Source: Pacificitalea sp040119125
Lineage (GTDB): Bacteria; Pseudomonadota; Alphaproteobacteria; Rhodobacterales; Rhodobacteraceae
Length of the DNA: 64,000 nt
Assembly: GCA_040119125.1 (NCBI GenBank)
Contig: JBEDTR010000017.1
Coordinates: 395,809 to 459,808 of the forward strand
Direction: 5' to 3'
In this document: piece by piece, positions 42,336 through 51,091 of the stretch
Layout of the letters: the number at the start of each line of letters is the position of its first letter
How positions within the stretch are numbered: position 1 is the first letter of the stretch
Program-made: the position numbers and the translations under genes
The notes under the pieces: generated by a model
Seen by the model: only the letters and a program-made list of their open reading frames with translations
Database searches by the model: none
What the model was told of the DNA's origin: nothing

Positions 42336-42995
42336 ATGATCGACACGCCGCCCCCCACCGCCGCGCCCATCGGGCGGATCATCATCACCCCCGACTGCGT
42401 GGCCGAAGGGGCCGCTTGGCTGGCCGAGGCAGAGCCGCGCTTTGCCGCCGCGCTGGAGCTTACCGGCCCGCTGCCCCTTCGCCGCCGCAGCGACGGGTTC
42501 GAGGCGCTGCTTTCCGCAATCGTGTCGCAACAGGTCTCCGTCGCCGCCGCCGCCGCGATCTGGTCCCGGCTGAAGGCCGCCCGGTTGACCGGCCCGCGCA
42601 AGGTGCAATGGGCCAGTGACGACGAATTGCGCGCCTGCGGCCTGTCGCGCCCCAAGATCCGCTATGCCCGCGCGCTGGCCGAGGCCCGGCTCGATTATCC
42701 CCCCCTGCGCGGCGCGTCTGAGGATGACATCATCGCCACTTTGACCGCCGTGCCGGGCATCGGGCGCTGGACCGCCGAAATCTACGCCATGTTCTCGCTC
42801 GGGCGGGCGGATGTGTTCGCGCCCGGCGATCTGGCCTTGCAGGAGGCGGTGCGGATGCTATTCGGGTTCGACAGCCGCCCCAGCGAGCGCGCCCTGCGCG
42901 AGCTGGCCCAGGACTGGAGCCCGTGGCGCGCCGTCGCCGCGCGCCTGCTCTGGGCTTATTTCCGGGTGGCCAAGGACAGGGAAGGGATCCGATGA
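42336..42995 (+). CDS. DNA-3-methyladenine glycosylase family (HhH-GPD, AlkA-like)
   Basis: The 219-residue glycosylase has SDGFEALLSAIVSQQVSVAA, the helix-hairpin-helix VPGIGRWTAEIY (139-150) and the catalytic Asp165 in VFAPGDLALQEAVRM. It would excise alkylated bases in base-excision repair. No iron-sulfur cluster motif follows, in line with the AlkA group. The ATG at 42336 lies 31 bp after the cytochrome stop. The stop overlaps the next start (ATGA). Confidence 0.92.
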   Translation: MIDTPPPTAAPIGRIIITPDCVAEGAAWLAEAEPRFAAALELTGPLPLRRRSDGFEALLSAIVSQQVSVAAAAAIWSRLKAARLTGPRKVQWASDDELRACGLSRPKIRYARALAEARLDYPPLRGASEDDIIATLTAVPGIGRWTAEIYAMFSLGRADVFAPGDLALQEAVRMLFGFDSRPSERALRELAQDWSPWRAVAARLLWAYFRVAKDREGIR

Positions 42996-43663
42996 CACGC
43001 GAGTTGACCGACAGCCGCCGCGCCCCCCAATCAGACGAAGACCCGACTTCGGTCGTCGTCTTTCTGCACGGCTACGGGGCCGATGGCGCCGATCTGCTGG
43101 GACTGGCGGAGCCGCTGGCCCCGCATATGCCCAATACCGCCTTCCGCGCGCCCAACGCGCCGGACCGCTGCACCGCGTCGCCCAGCGGCTACCAATGGTT
43201 CCCGATCCCGTGGATCGACGGATCGAGCGAGGCCGAAGCCGCGACCGCCATGACCCAGGCCGCGCATGACCTGACCGCCTATCTCGACCGGGTGCTGAGC
43301 GAAGAAAACCTCACCGCCGACCGGATGATCCTGCTGGGCTTCAGCCAAGGCACGATGATGTCGCTGCATGTCGCGCCGCGCCGCGATCATCAGGTGGCGG
43401 GCATCGTCGGCTTTTCGGGGCGGCTGCTGTCGCCCGACACGCTGGAAGCCGATCTGAAGGTGAAGCCGCCGGTGCTGCTGCTGCATGGCGATGCCGATGA
43501 CGTGGTGCCCTTTGCCTCCATGGCGGAGGCCGAAACCACGCTGAAGGCCGCCGGGTTCGACGTCTGGACCCATGTCATGCCCGGCACTCCGCATGGTATC
43601 GCGCCCGATGGCCTGCAGGAGGCGCTGGGCTTCATGTCCGCGCAGCTGCACATTACGGGCTGA
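42992..43663 (+). CDS. phospholipase/carboxylesterase family alpha/beta hydrolase
   Basis: The 223-residue serine esterase has the oxyanion motif VVVFLHGYGADGADL and the nucleophile Ser118 in LLGFSQGTMMSL. The acid Asp169 lies in LLHGDADDVVPF and the histidine in MPGTPHGIAPDG. Relatives hydrolyse short-chain esters or lysophospholipids. It is translationally coupled to the glycosylase gene. Confidence 0.93.
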   Translation: MTRELTDSRRAPQSDEDPTSVVVFLHGYGADGADLLGLAEPLAPHMPNTAFRAPNAPDRCTASPSGYQWFPIPWIDGSSEAEAATAMTQAAHDLTAYLDRVLSEENLTADRMILLGFSQGTMMSLHVAPRRDHQVAGIVGFSGRLLSPDTLEADLKVKPPVLLLHGDADDVVPFASMAEAETTLKAAGFDVWTHVMPGTPHGIAPDGLQEALGFMSAQLHITG

Positions 43664-44005
43664 CCCCGGACGCCCACCCCGGCACGCCTACATCGCCGCT
43701 GCCGCCAGATCCCCGATCGGCGGCAGACGCGTCTTGCCCCAGGCAAATCGAAACATGCGCGGCACCGCCCCACCCTCGGGGCGGCATGCTGCAACTGCCC
43801 GGCAAACAGGCGGCGTCGACAGTGGCGCCGCCTTTTTTCGTCACATCGCCGTCATCCGACGCGGTTATATTCGCCCCATCCCGTCACTTCATATGCGGGG
43901 CTTGCCGGAACTCAAACGCCATATATAGTCGAGGTGACGCTTAGGGCAGCCCACCATGGCAAGGCGGGAGCCCGGCTCACAGAGTGAGAGACGGAGCAGC
44001 TATCC
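43664..44005. other. 342-bp intergenic region with terminator and hairpins
   Basis: No gene is supported. CCGCCCC/GGGGCGG at about 43769-43788 forms a hairpin just ahead of a strong terminator at 43809-43838. The region after the terminator should contain the HNH gene promoter. A small RNA ending at the terminator is possible but not shown. Confidence 0.5.
43809..43838 (+). terminator. rho-independent terminator after the esterase gene
   Basis: GGCGGCG (43809-43815) and CGCCGCC (43826-43832) form a 7-bp GC stem with a 10-nt loop followed by six T residues. It lies 146 bp after the esterase stop. Confidence 0.88.
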
Positions 44006-44590
44006 ATGGACGGAGATTTCAGGACGAGTTTCGTCAGGGAACCAAACAGCCTCAGACATCATCCGGCGCTGGTGCTGAACGCAGATTACCGGCCCCTCTC
44101 CTATTATCCGCTGTCGCTCTGGCCGTGGCAGGAGGCGGTGAAAGCCGCTTGGCTCGACCGGGTCACGATCCTCGCGGAATATGACGAGGAGGTCCGAAGC
44201 CCCTCGACCCGCATCCGCATTCCCTCCGTCGTGGTCCTCAAGGATTTCGTCAAACCTCAGAAGCGCGTGGCCTTCACGCGCTTCAATCTTTTTCTGAGGG
44301 ATGAATTCTGCTGCCAGTATTGCGGCGCCAAAGGCGATCTGACCTTCGACCATGTCGTGCCCCGCGCCCGTGGCGGCATCACCAGCTGGGAAAACGTCGT
44401 CGCCGCCTGCTCGCGCTGTAACCTGAAAAAAGGCTCCAAAAGCCTGCGCCAAGTCGGCATGAGCCTGCGCCGCGCCCCACGCCAACCCGCCTCCGACGAC
44501 CTGCGCAACACAGGCCGCAAATTCCCCCCCGGCTACCTGCACGAAAGCTGGCTGGATTTCCTGTATTGGGACGCTGAACTGGAGGCGTGA
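44006..44590 (+). CDS. HNH endonuclease family protein
   Basis: The 194-residue protein has a zinc-stabilised HNH fold. Cys103-x-x-Cys106 (FCCQYCGAKGDL) and Cys135-x-x-Cys138 (ACSRCNLKKGSK) bind the structural zinc. Asp115-His116 (LTFDHVVPRARGG) and Asn130 form the catalytic site. The N-terminal part (ALVLNADYRPLSYYPLSLWP) is typical of a widespread chromosomal HNH family of unclear role, unlike homing or restriction enzymes. It faces thyX and stands alone. Confidence 0.92.
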   Translation: MDGDFRTSFVREPNSLRHHPALVLNADYRPLSYYPLSLWPWQEAVKAAWLDRVTILAEYDEEVRSPSTRIRIPSVVVLKDFVKPQKRVAFTRFNLFLRDEFCCQYCGAKGDLTFDHVVPRARGGITSWENVVAACSRCNLKKGSKSLRQVGMSLRRAPRQPASDDLRNTGRKFPPGYLHESWLDFLYWDAELEA

Positions 44591-44595
44591 GGGGG

Positions 44596-45504
44596 TTACC
44601 CCTCAACCATCTCCATGAACTCGCGCCATTCGCGTTTGCTCATGCCGGAGTCGTCCTGCTCCACGCGCTCGCCTTTCAGCATCCGCCGCAGGACCGATAG
44701 TGCGGGCCCGGAGAGCGTTGTGCCGCCCAGACGGTAATCCTCGAAGGCGCCATAGGCCGCGGGGACCCAATCCTTGACGATATTGCAGATCGCATCGGCA
44801 TAGACGCGGATCTCATATTGGGCATGGCTGTCGGCGCGCAGGCGCAGGAAATGGAACAGGTTGTGCAGGTCCACCTTCCAATACCATTGGGTGTAGATAT
44901 TGGCGGGCAGGTTCATGCGGGCCAATTCGCGGGCAAGCCCGTCTTGCCCCTCGGTGCCGATCATCTGCTCATAATGGTCATAGGCGCGATTGCTGTCGGC
45001 TTTCAGGATCTCCAGCACGCGGGCGGCTTCTTCGCCTTCCAGCGTCTCCCCCCGGCCTTGGTGATTGACCACCGATTGCGCGGCCAATTGGTCCGGCGCG
45101 GGGATGTAGAATTCACGGTCGAGGATCGAATAGCGCCCGGAATATTCATTCACATTGGCGGTGCGGTGACGGATCCACTGCCGCGCCACGAACACCGGCA
45201 GCTTCACATGCAGCTTGATCTCGCACATCTCGAACGGGGTCGAATGCCAGTGGCGCATCAGGTAGCGGATCAGGCCTTCGTCATTGCTGACGGATTTCGT
45301 GCCGCGGCCATAGCTGACGCGCGCGGCCTGACAGATCGCGGCATCGTCGCCCATGTAGTCCACCACCCGGACGAACCCGTGATCGAGCACCTCATGCGCG
45401 GTGTAGAGATGCGCCTCCATCCCCGGCGCGACGGCGCGCAACGTCTGGCTCGGCGTGGCGCGCTGCGTGTCGATCTCGGCCTGCTGGTCGGGGGAAAGCG
45501 GCAT
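44596..45504 (-). CDS. thyX: flavin-dependent thymidylate synthase
   Basis: The 302-residue ThyX makes dTMP from dUMP with FAD and methylene-tetrahydrofolate. The signature RHRTANVNEYSGR (112-124) fits RHR-x7-S-x-R. Other blocks are HWHSTPFEMCEIKLHV and the C-terminal VPAAYGAFEDYRL. The ATG at 45504 follows AGGAGACCCGCC; the 59 upstream codons in frame are Arg/Pro-rich and rejected. A small GAGGGG/CCCCTC hairpin lies at its 3-prime end, between the convergent HNH and thyX stops. Confidence 0.97.
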   Translation of the reverse strand: MPLSPDQQAEIDTQRATPSQTLRAVAPGMEAHLYTAHEVLDHGFVRVVDYMGDDAAICQAARVSYGRGTKSVSNDEGLIRYLMRHWHSTPFEMCEIKLHVKLPVFVARQWIRHRTANVNEYSGRYSILDREFYIPAPDQLAAQSVVNHQGRGETLEGEEAARVLEILKADSNRAYDHYEQMIGTEGQDGLARELARMNLPANIYTQWYWKVDLHNLFHFLRLRADSHAQYEIRVYADAICNIVKDWVPAAYGAFEDYRLGGTTLSGPALSVLRRMLKGERVEQDDSGMSKREWREFMEMVEG

Positions 45505-45687
45505 GGCGGGTCTCCTGAAAGGGAATCGGCATAGGGGATCTGTGCGAGTCGGCGGCCACCATATCTGGCAGGGCCGAGCACGGAAACGCCCATATAGCGC
45601 CAATGCCATGCGACGTGGACCCGCCCCGGCGCACCGGCAGTTTTGACACACCGCGGCCTTTTCTGCCGCGCCTCCGGTCACGCCGAA

Positions 45688-45693
45688 TTGACT
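45688..45693 (+). promoter_or_regulatory. possible -35 element of the lipoprotein-Slam operon
   Basis: TTGACT matches a sigma-70 -35 box 60 bp before the lipoprotein ATG. The corresponding -10 region (AACCAT at 45711) is weak. No Fur or Irr box was recognised around it. Confidence 0.3.
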
Positions 45694-45752
45694 TTAAACC
45701 GGGTGGCCGGAACCATCGCCCGCAATCGAGCAGTAAAAAAAACGAGCGGACA

Positions 45753-46673
45753 ATGTGTAACGAGGCCCCCCTTGGGCGGCTGGCGCCGGTGCTTGCCACC
45801 GCGCTGGCGCTTATCCTTGCAGGCTGCGGCGGCGACGGTTCCAACCCCGTGACCGGGAACAGCGACAGTTCGACCGATGACAGCACGGTGGACGAAGAAG
45901 ACACCAGCGATGGCGAGGATGTCACCACCCCCACCACGGGCGACAGCACCACCCGCACCACCGGCGATCTGTCGGGCATCACCTATAACGCGGCTGACAA
46001 TACGATCACCGTCGATGATCTGCCGTTCGACGGGGTCGATGGCGTTTATGTAAACACCGGCGTCGCCGCTGTGTCCGGGTTCAATGTCTATGCCAGCCAG
46101 CGCGGCGAAGAGACCGGGCAGCGCCAGTATTACGCCGTCTATCGCAAAGACACCTATGTCGAGGCGGGCGCCGTCCAGACCGGCGACTATTTCGATTTCG
46201 GCTTTGGTGGCGCGCAATATAAACGCGTCGACGATGATGTAAGCCTGCCCGTCGGCACGGGCGAAGCGGTCTATACTGGCAGTTACGGTGGCACACGGGT
46301 GGAAATCGGGTCGGGCAATACCGACGACATTTCGATCGTTTCCGGCACGGCCCGGATCGAAGTCGACTTCCTCGATTTTGAAACGACCAGCGCCGTCGAA
46401 GGGCAGATCCACAGCCGCCAATATTATACGGTAGACGGCACCCTGCTTGGCGACCTGCCCACCATCTATCTCAGCACCGCCAGCATTACAGAGGGCGGTT
46501 TCATTGAATCCGGGGAAGCCAATACCTACGACGGAGAGGGCGAAGTTGCGGAATCAGGCAGCTACGCCGGTGTTTTTGCCGGTCCGAACGGCGAACAGAT
46601 TACCGGTGTCATCATCCTTGAGGATGATCGCAGCACCGTCCGCGAGATCGGCGTTTTCACGGCCACGGATTAA
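45753..46673 (+). CDS. TbpB-like beta-barrel lipoprotein, predicted Slam substrate
   Basis: The 306-residue protein has a lipoprotein signal with the lipobox LILAGC (Cys25), then an acidic Ser/Thr/Asp linker to about residue 70. A beta-rich domain follows. Its C-terminal strands read SGSYAGVFAGPNGEQITGVI and end in REIGVFTATD, which is the closing pattern of the TbpB-type C-terminal barrel (G-x-F-x-G-P-x-G, then GVF). Proteins with this barrel are surface lipoproteins that bind metalloproteins, heme or other host or environmental ligands. The Slam gene follows after 33 bp. The ligand is unknown; there is a single lobe only. Confidence 0.75.
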   Translation: MCNEAPLGRLAPVLATALALILAGCGGDGSNPVTGNSDSSTDDSTVDEEDTSDGEDVTTPTTGDSTTRTTGDLSGITYNAADNTITVDDLPFDGVDGVYVNTGVAAVSGFNVYASQRGEETGQRQYYAVYRKDTYVEAGAVQTGDYFDFGFGGAQYKRVDDDVSLPVGTGEAVYTGSYGGTRVEIGSGNTDDISIVSGTARIEVDFLDFETTSAVEGQIHSRQYYTVDGTLLGDLPTIYLSTASITEGGFIESGEANTYDGEGEVAESGSYAGVFAGPNGEQITGVIILEDDRSTVREIGVFTATD

Positions 46674-46706
46674 GCCATTGGCGCACCGGTAAGCCCGGGG
46701 GAATTG

Positions 46707-48137
46707 ATGCAACACGCCGCAATCGAACAACGCCCAACGGGTGATGCCCAGCGCATCGCGCGGCCGCTCCGCGCGGTGGTGGCGTTGGTTGCGGCGGTGG
46801 CTGCTCCGGCGGGTATGGCGCTTCTGCTGCCCGCTCCCGCTCAGGCGGAAACCGTGACCCTCGCCCCGGCAGAGGCGCGGGCCTTGGCGCTGGAGGCGCT
46901 GAACGCTCATGACCCCGCCACCGCCCAAAGGATGGCGCGCGCCGCGTTGCTGGCCCGACCCGATGACCCGCAGGCCCGGCTGATCCTGAGCGCGGCGCTG
47001 ACCGCCAGTGGCGATGCCACGGCGGGCGAGGACGAGGCCCGTCGCGCGCTTGCCGATGCCACCACGCCCGAGGACCGCCACCGCGCGCAGCGGGCCGTGG
47101 CCGCCGCGCTGACCGCGCAAGGCGCCCATACCCGCGCGCAGGTCTGGCTGCGCCGCGCGGCGCAATCCGCGCCCGATGCCCGCGCCCGTGCCGCCACCGT
47201 GCGCAGCTACCGCGCAGTGCGGCGGGCCAATCCGTGGCATGGTGAATTGCGGCTCGGGGTCGCGCCCTCCTCGAACATCAATAACGGCTCCGCACAGGAT
47301 GGCATGCGCATCGGCGGGCTGGATTTCGACCTGTCAGGCAGTGCGCAGGCGCTGTCGGGGCTGGAGACGACCCTCGGCGGCGCCATCGGTTGGCAGACGG
47401 TGCTGGGCCAACGTACCCGCCTGACCCTTGGCGCCGAGGCGGTATCCCAGCGCTACCGCCTGAGCGGCGAGGCCCGCGATCAGGCCCCCGATGCCGAAGG
47501 ACGCGATTACGCCCGCGACACGGTCGAGGTCAGCGCCGCGCTGCGCTTCGTGCCCGAGCGTGACGCCGCCCCGTGGGATGCGGAACTGACCTTGGGCCAT
47601 AGCTGGTATGGCGGCGAAGACATCGCCCGCTATAGCGAATTGGAACTGACCCGTGGCCTGCGGCTTGGCGCCGATACGCTGGGCTGGGTGGAGGTCTGGG
47701 GCCGGGTGGCGCAGCGGCTCGACAATGATCTGCGCTCCTCGGATGCCAGCGGCGTGTCATTCAGGCTGGCCCATCGGATCGATGGCGGCGCGATGCTCAG
47801 CTTTGGCGTCGGCCTGTCTGACACCCGCTCCGAGAGCGCGCTGGTGGCCCATGACGCGGCCAGCTTGTCGCTGGGCTATCAGCTGGCGCAGCCGGTGCTG
47901 GGCGCACAGGCGCAGCTCTCCGCCCAGCTGGAGCGTGCGGATTACGACGCGCCCATCTACGGCATGATGCGCGAAGACCGAAGTATCAACATCGGCGCGT
48001 CGCTGTTTTTCCGTCAGCATGATCTCTATGGGTTTGCCCCGGTGGTGGATCTGAGCGCGGGGCGCACCGACAGCACGATCGATCTATATGATACCCGCGA
48101 TCTGGGCCTGTCGGTCTCGCTACGCTCCGCATTCTGA
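46707..48137 (+). CDS. Slam-family outer-membrane protein (surface lipoprotein assembly modifier)
   Basis: The 476-residue protein has a signal peptide ending near residue 47 (LLPAPAQAE). An all-helical TPR-like domain spans about 50-170 (LEALNAHDPATAQRMARAAL, GAHTRAQVWLRRAAQSAP). From residue 178 comes a barrel whose first strand GELRLGVAPSSNINNGS carries the Asn-rich motif typical of Slam (DUF560). The protein ends in phenylalanine (SVSLRSAF), as outer-membrane barrels do. Slam proteins move TbpB-like lipoproteins to the cell surface (type XI secretion), and such a lipoprotein is encoded directly upstream. The ATG at 46707 follows GGGGGAATTG; a TTG three bases earlier is possible. Confidence 0.82.
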   Translation: MQHAAIEQRPTGDAQRIARPLRAVVALVAAVAAPAGMALLLPAPAQAETVTLAPAEARALALEALNAHDPATAQRMARAALLARPDDPQARLILSAALTASGDATAGEDEARRALADATTPEDRHRAQRAVAAALTAQGAHTRAQVWLRRAAQSAPDARARAATVRSYRAVRRANPWHGELRLGVAPSSNINNGSAQDGMRIGGLDFDLSGSAQALSGLETTLGGAIGWQTVLGQRTRLTLGAEAVSQRYRLSGEARDQAPDAEGRDYARDTVEVSAALRFVPERDAAPWDAELTLGHSWYGGEDIARYSELELTRGLRLGADTLGWVEVWGRVAQRLDNDLRSSDASGVSFRLAHRIDGGAMLSFGVGLSDTRSESALVAHDAASLSLGYQLAQPVLGAQAQLSAQLERADYDAPIYGMMREDRSINIGASLFFRQHDLYGFAPVVDLSAGRTDSTIDLYDTRDLGLSVSLRSAF

Positions 48138-48236
48138 GGGCAAAGCCCCGCACGGTGCCGATGACGCTTTCGGCTGGTCCGCCACGGCCTGCGTGCTAGA
48201 ATCCGCGCGACTGGAATTCGCTGAAAGGACCGCCCG

Positions 48237-48665
48237 ATGAAGATCCGTTACCTCCACACCATGGTGCGCGTGCGCGACCTCGATGCCTCGATTGCATTCT
48301 ACGAATTGCTGGGCCTGAAAGAGACCCGCCGCTCCGAAAGCGAAGCCGGGCGCTTTACCCTCGTCTTCATGGCCCCCGAAGGGCAGGAGGACTGCCCCGT
48401 TGAGCTGACCTATAATTGGGATGGCGACGATGGCCTGCCGTCCGACAGCCGCCATTTCGGCCACCTCGCCTATAGCGTGGCCAATATTCACGAGATGTGC
48501 GCCCAGCTGCAACAGGCCGGCGTCACCATCAACCGCCCGCCGCGCGATGGGCGCATGGCCTTTGTCCGCTCGCCTGACAATGTCTCGATCGAGTTGCTGC
48601 AGGAGGGCGACGCGCTGGAACCGGCAGAGCCGTGGAAAAGCATGGAAAACACCGGCCATTGGTAA
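48237..48665 (+). CDS. gloA: lactoylglutathione lyase (glyoxalase I)
   Basis: The 142-residue enzyme converts the methylglyoxal-glutathione hemithioacetal to S-lactoylglutathione. It starts MKIRYLHTMVRVRDLDASIA. The metal ligands are His7, Glu56 (CPVELTYN), His76 (HFGHLAYSV) and Glu119 (NVSIELLQ). The length of the bacterial nickel-type enzyme is kept. The ATG follows AAAGGACCGCCCG, and the stop overlaps the next start (TAATG). Confidence 0.96.
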   Translation: MKIRYLHTMVRVRDLDASIAFYELLGLKETRRSESEAGRFTLVFMAPEGQEDCPVELTYNWDGDDGLPSDSRHFGHLAYSVANIHEMCAQLQQAGVTINRPPRDGRMAFVRSPDNVSIELLQEGDALEPAEPWKSMENTGHW

Positions 48666-49363
48666 TGCGCCGCTGGCTGCGGGCGGTGGCGGTCACGCTG
48701 CTGATGGTCCTGCCGGGCGTGGCGGCGGCGCAGTCTTGTCGCCAATCGCTGGTGCTGGGGCTGGATGTCTCAGGCTCGGTCGATGACCGCGAATACCGCC
48801 AGCAGTTGGATGGGCTGGCCGGGGCGCTCGACAGCGCGCCGGTCCGCGCCGCGCTATTGCAGGCCCCCGGCGCGCCCGTCGCGCTGGCGGTGTTCGAATG
48901 GAGCGGGCGCGCCGCGCAGCGGCTGGTCGCGGATTGGGCGCTGATCGACAGTGCCGCCGCGCTGGACCGCTTCACCGCCATTCTGCGCAGCACCGCGCGC
49001 CAACCGATGCCCCCCACCACCGCCTTGGGCGAGGCGATGCGCCACGGCGCCGGGATGTCGGCCACCGGCCCCGCCTGCGCCACCCGCACGCTTGATATCT
49101 CCGGCGATGGGCGTAGCAATGACGGCCCCCGTCCGGAGGATGTGACAGGCGATCCGCTGCTGGCGGGCGTCATCGTCAACGCGCTGGTGATCGGCGCGGG
49201 CGGACGCGAGAGCCGCGATTTGGAAGCCTATTTCCAAGCCCGCGTGCGCCACGGTCCCGGCGCCTTTGTCGAGCTGGCACAAGGGTTCGACGACTACCGC
49301 CGCGCGATGGAGCTGAAATTGCTCCGCGAATTGCAAGGCCTGTCGCTTAGTAGCCTGCCCTAG
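48665..49363 (+). CDS. DUF1194 domain protein, VWA-like, secreted
   Basis: The 232-residue protein has a signal peptide (MRRWLRAVAVTLLMVLPGVA, cleavage after AAAQ) and a VWA-like fold. The metal-ion motif is DVSGSVDDREYR (Asp34, Ser36, Ser38), and TLDISGDGRSNDG lies further on. DUF1194 proteins are frequent in Rhodobacterales and rhizobia; their partners are unknown. Start overlap with gloA implies coupling, although the functions look unrelated. Confidence 0.9.
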   Translation: MRRWLRAVAVTLLMVLPGVAAAQSCRQSLVLGLDVSGSVDDREYRQQLDGLAGALDSAPVRAALLQAPGAPVALAVFEWSGRAAQRLVADWALIDSAAALDRFTAILRSTARQPMPPTTALGEAMRHGAGMSATGPACATRTLDISGDGRSNDGPRPEDVTGDPLLAGVIVNALVIGAGGRESRDLEAYFQARVRHGPGAFVELAQGFDDYRRAMELKLLRELQGLSLSSLP

Positions 49364-49401
49364 CCCCTGAGGCGGGTGACTTGGCGGGCAAATCGAAGCC
49401 C

Positions 49402-49938
49402 TTAAAGCTCAATCGCGCCGTCTTCGGTGATCGCGGGGTCGTTCCCGTCAGGGTCATTCTCGTCAGGAACAGCCTCGCCCTCCAACGGGGTCTTGCGGCG
49501 CAGGATGATATCGCCGTTGGGCAGCTTTTCCGGCGCATGGTAATCATCGACGGAGCGGATCATCCGGCTCATCTCGATCAGCGCCGGACCCATTTCGTCG
49601 ATCATGCGACGCAGGGCGGGCTCCAGATCGCGGGCCATGCCCTCCATTGCCGGCCGCATGTCGTCCATCAGCCCTTGGAACAACATCCGCCCGCCTTCCT
49701 CCAGCAGGCCCAGCCCCTCGCCCATATCGGCATCGGGCTCGTCCTCTGGCATGGGCTCGGGCAGATCGTCCGGCAGAATATTATCCTCCGGGGTATCTTG
49801 CTCCGGCGTGTCGGGCGCGAATATTTGCGCAGCGGCGGGACCGGGCGGCAGGGTTGCAGGCAAACTCACGGCCGCGCCAAGAAGCACGGCGCGCAGCGGG
49901 TGGATCACGGAAAGGCGGGTCAGGTTTTGGCGTGTCAT
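49402..49938 (-). CDS. secreted conserved protein of Rhodobacterales type
   Basis: The 178-residue protein has a signal peptide (HPLRAVLLGAAVSLPATL, cleavage near PAAAQI), an acidic Asp/Glu/Pro stretch and an amphipathic helical middle (LGLLEEGGRMLFQGLMDDM). It then shows YHAPEKLPNGDIILRRKTP, which I recall as conserved in uncharacterised relatives. Some databases label similar proteins as ATPases, but no Walker motif is present. The ATG at 49938 was preferred to one 39 bp upstream. Periplasmic location is inferred. Confidence 0.75.
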   Translation of the reverse strand: MTRQNLTRLSVIHPLRAVLLGAAVSLPATLPPGPAAAQIFAPDTPEQDTPEDNILPDDLPEPMPEDEPDADMGEGLGLLEEGGRMLFQGLMDDMRPAMEGMARDLEPALRRMIDEMGPALIEMSRMIRSVDDYHAPEKLPNGDIILRRKTPLEGEAVPDENDPDGNDPAITEDGAIEL

Positions 49939-49990
49939 ATACTGAATATAGGTGCGCCGCGCGCCAAGCCAAATCACTGCGCAAGGCAGC

Positions 49991-51091
49991 CTAGAGCGGC
50001 AGGTCCAATGTCACGGGAAAATGATCCGACGCGGCCAGCAGCGCCTCGCGCAGCGCCACGTCTCGGTAGATCTCCGGCGCATCGAACGGATGCCAGATCC
50101 GCCAGCGCGGATGCCGCGCCGCCAGATCGGGCGAGACCATGATGTAATCAAGCAGCGCCGACAGGTAGCGGTCTTCCGGCGCGATCCAGAACCGCGCGGA
50201 GGTCGGCTGCGCCTGCGTGGGCCGCCCCGCCCCGGCCAGCGCCCGCCGCGCATGAGGATCGTATAGCCGGGCCTCGGGCGGGGCGTCATGGCCCAGAACG
50301 ATCTCCAGCCCCGAACGCCCGAACAGCGCCTCGTAATCATCAAGCCCCGGCCCATCGTTGAAATCGCCCAGCACCACCAGCGGCGTGCCCTGCGCCAGAT
50401 GCGCGTCCACCCGGTGCCGCAGCCAGATACATTGCGCCAGTTGCTTGCGCCGGTTGGCAATGGCGATGCGGGTCACATCGGCGGCGCTGCGCGCGCCATG
50501 GGGGGCTTTCGATTTCACATGCACGCCGATCAGATGCAGGAGCGGCACCTCTGCGCCGCGCAGATGCAGCGCGACCTCCAGCGGCGGCTTGGAAAACCGG
50601 ACATGGTCCAGCGTCGCGTCGATATCCAGATCGATCCGGTAGCTGCGATCGAATCGCGGCGCGACCTTGCTGTGCTGCGGCGCGTGGCGCGGGGTCAGCC
50701 GGTCGGGATCATAAAGCAGCGCCAATTCCTGCTGCGTATCATTGGCAAATCCCATCAGACAGGCCCGCGCGCGCAGGTCGAACTGCGTGGCGAACCCTTC
50801 CAGCGCGGTGATCGTGCTGCGCTTCGTGCCGGTATCGGGGGCTTCGACCACCAGCACCGCATCGGCGTCTAGCGCGGCAAACACCCGGCCCAGAGCCGCC
50901 GTTTGCGTGGCGCGATCAATGCCATGGCGCCCGCCGGGCGCGGCGTCGTCATGCAGGCGGCCCGCATCGTCAAACAGCGTGTCGAACCATTCGACATTAT
51001 AGGTGGCGATGCGCAGCCTGCCGCCCGCTGCCGGATCGGAGCCAAAGGTTGACCCAGACCCCGATGCGCCGCTCCCTGACGCGCCGCTCAT
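49991..51091 (-). CDS. endonuclease/exonuclease/phosphatase (EEP) family protein
   Basis: The 366-residue protein has the EEP fold. RIATYNVEWFDTLF supplies the first metal-binding Asn, VVLGDFNDGPG is the GDFND motif, and ASDHFPVTLDL is the closing Asp-His pair. An Arg/Ser-rich IGVHVKSKAPHG segment lies in the middle. A nuclease or a phosphodiesterase are both possible. The N-terminus is a Ser/Gly repeat (GASGSGASGSGS) without a signal sequence. The start overlaps the stop of the TerB-DnaJ gene (ATGA). Confidence 0.88.
   Translation of the reverse strand: MSGASGSGASGSGSTFGSDPAAGGRLRIATYNVEWFDTLFDDAGRLHDDAAPGGRHGIDRATQTAALGRVFAALDADAVLVVEAPDTGTKRSTITALEGFATQFDLRARACLMGFANDTQQELALLYDPDRLTPRHAPQHSKVAPRFDRSYRIDLDIDATLDHVRFSKPPLEVALHLRGAEVPLLHLIGVHVKSKAPHGARSAADVTRIAIANRRKQLAQCIWLRHRVDAHLAQGTPLVVLGDFNDGPGLDDYEALFGRSGLEIVLGHDAPPEARLYDPHARRALAGAGRPTQAQPTSARFWIAPEDRYLSALLDYIMVSPDLAARHPRWRIWHPFDAPEIYRDVALREALLAASDHFPVTLDLPL

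Noticed and set aside
49402..49938. ATPase label for the secreted Rhodobacterales protein
   Set aside because: No Walker A or B motif is present, and a signal peptide and acidic helical body are seen instead.
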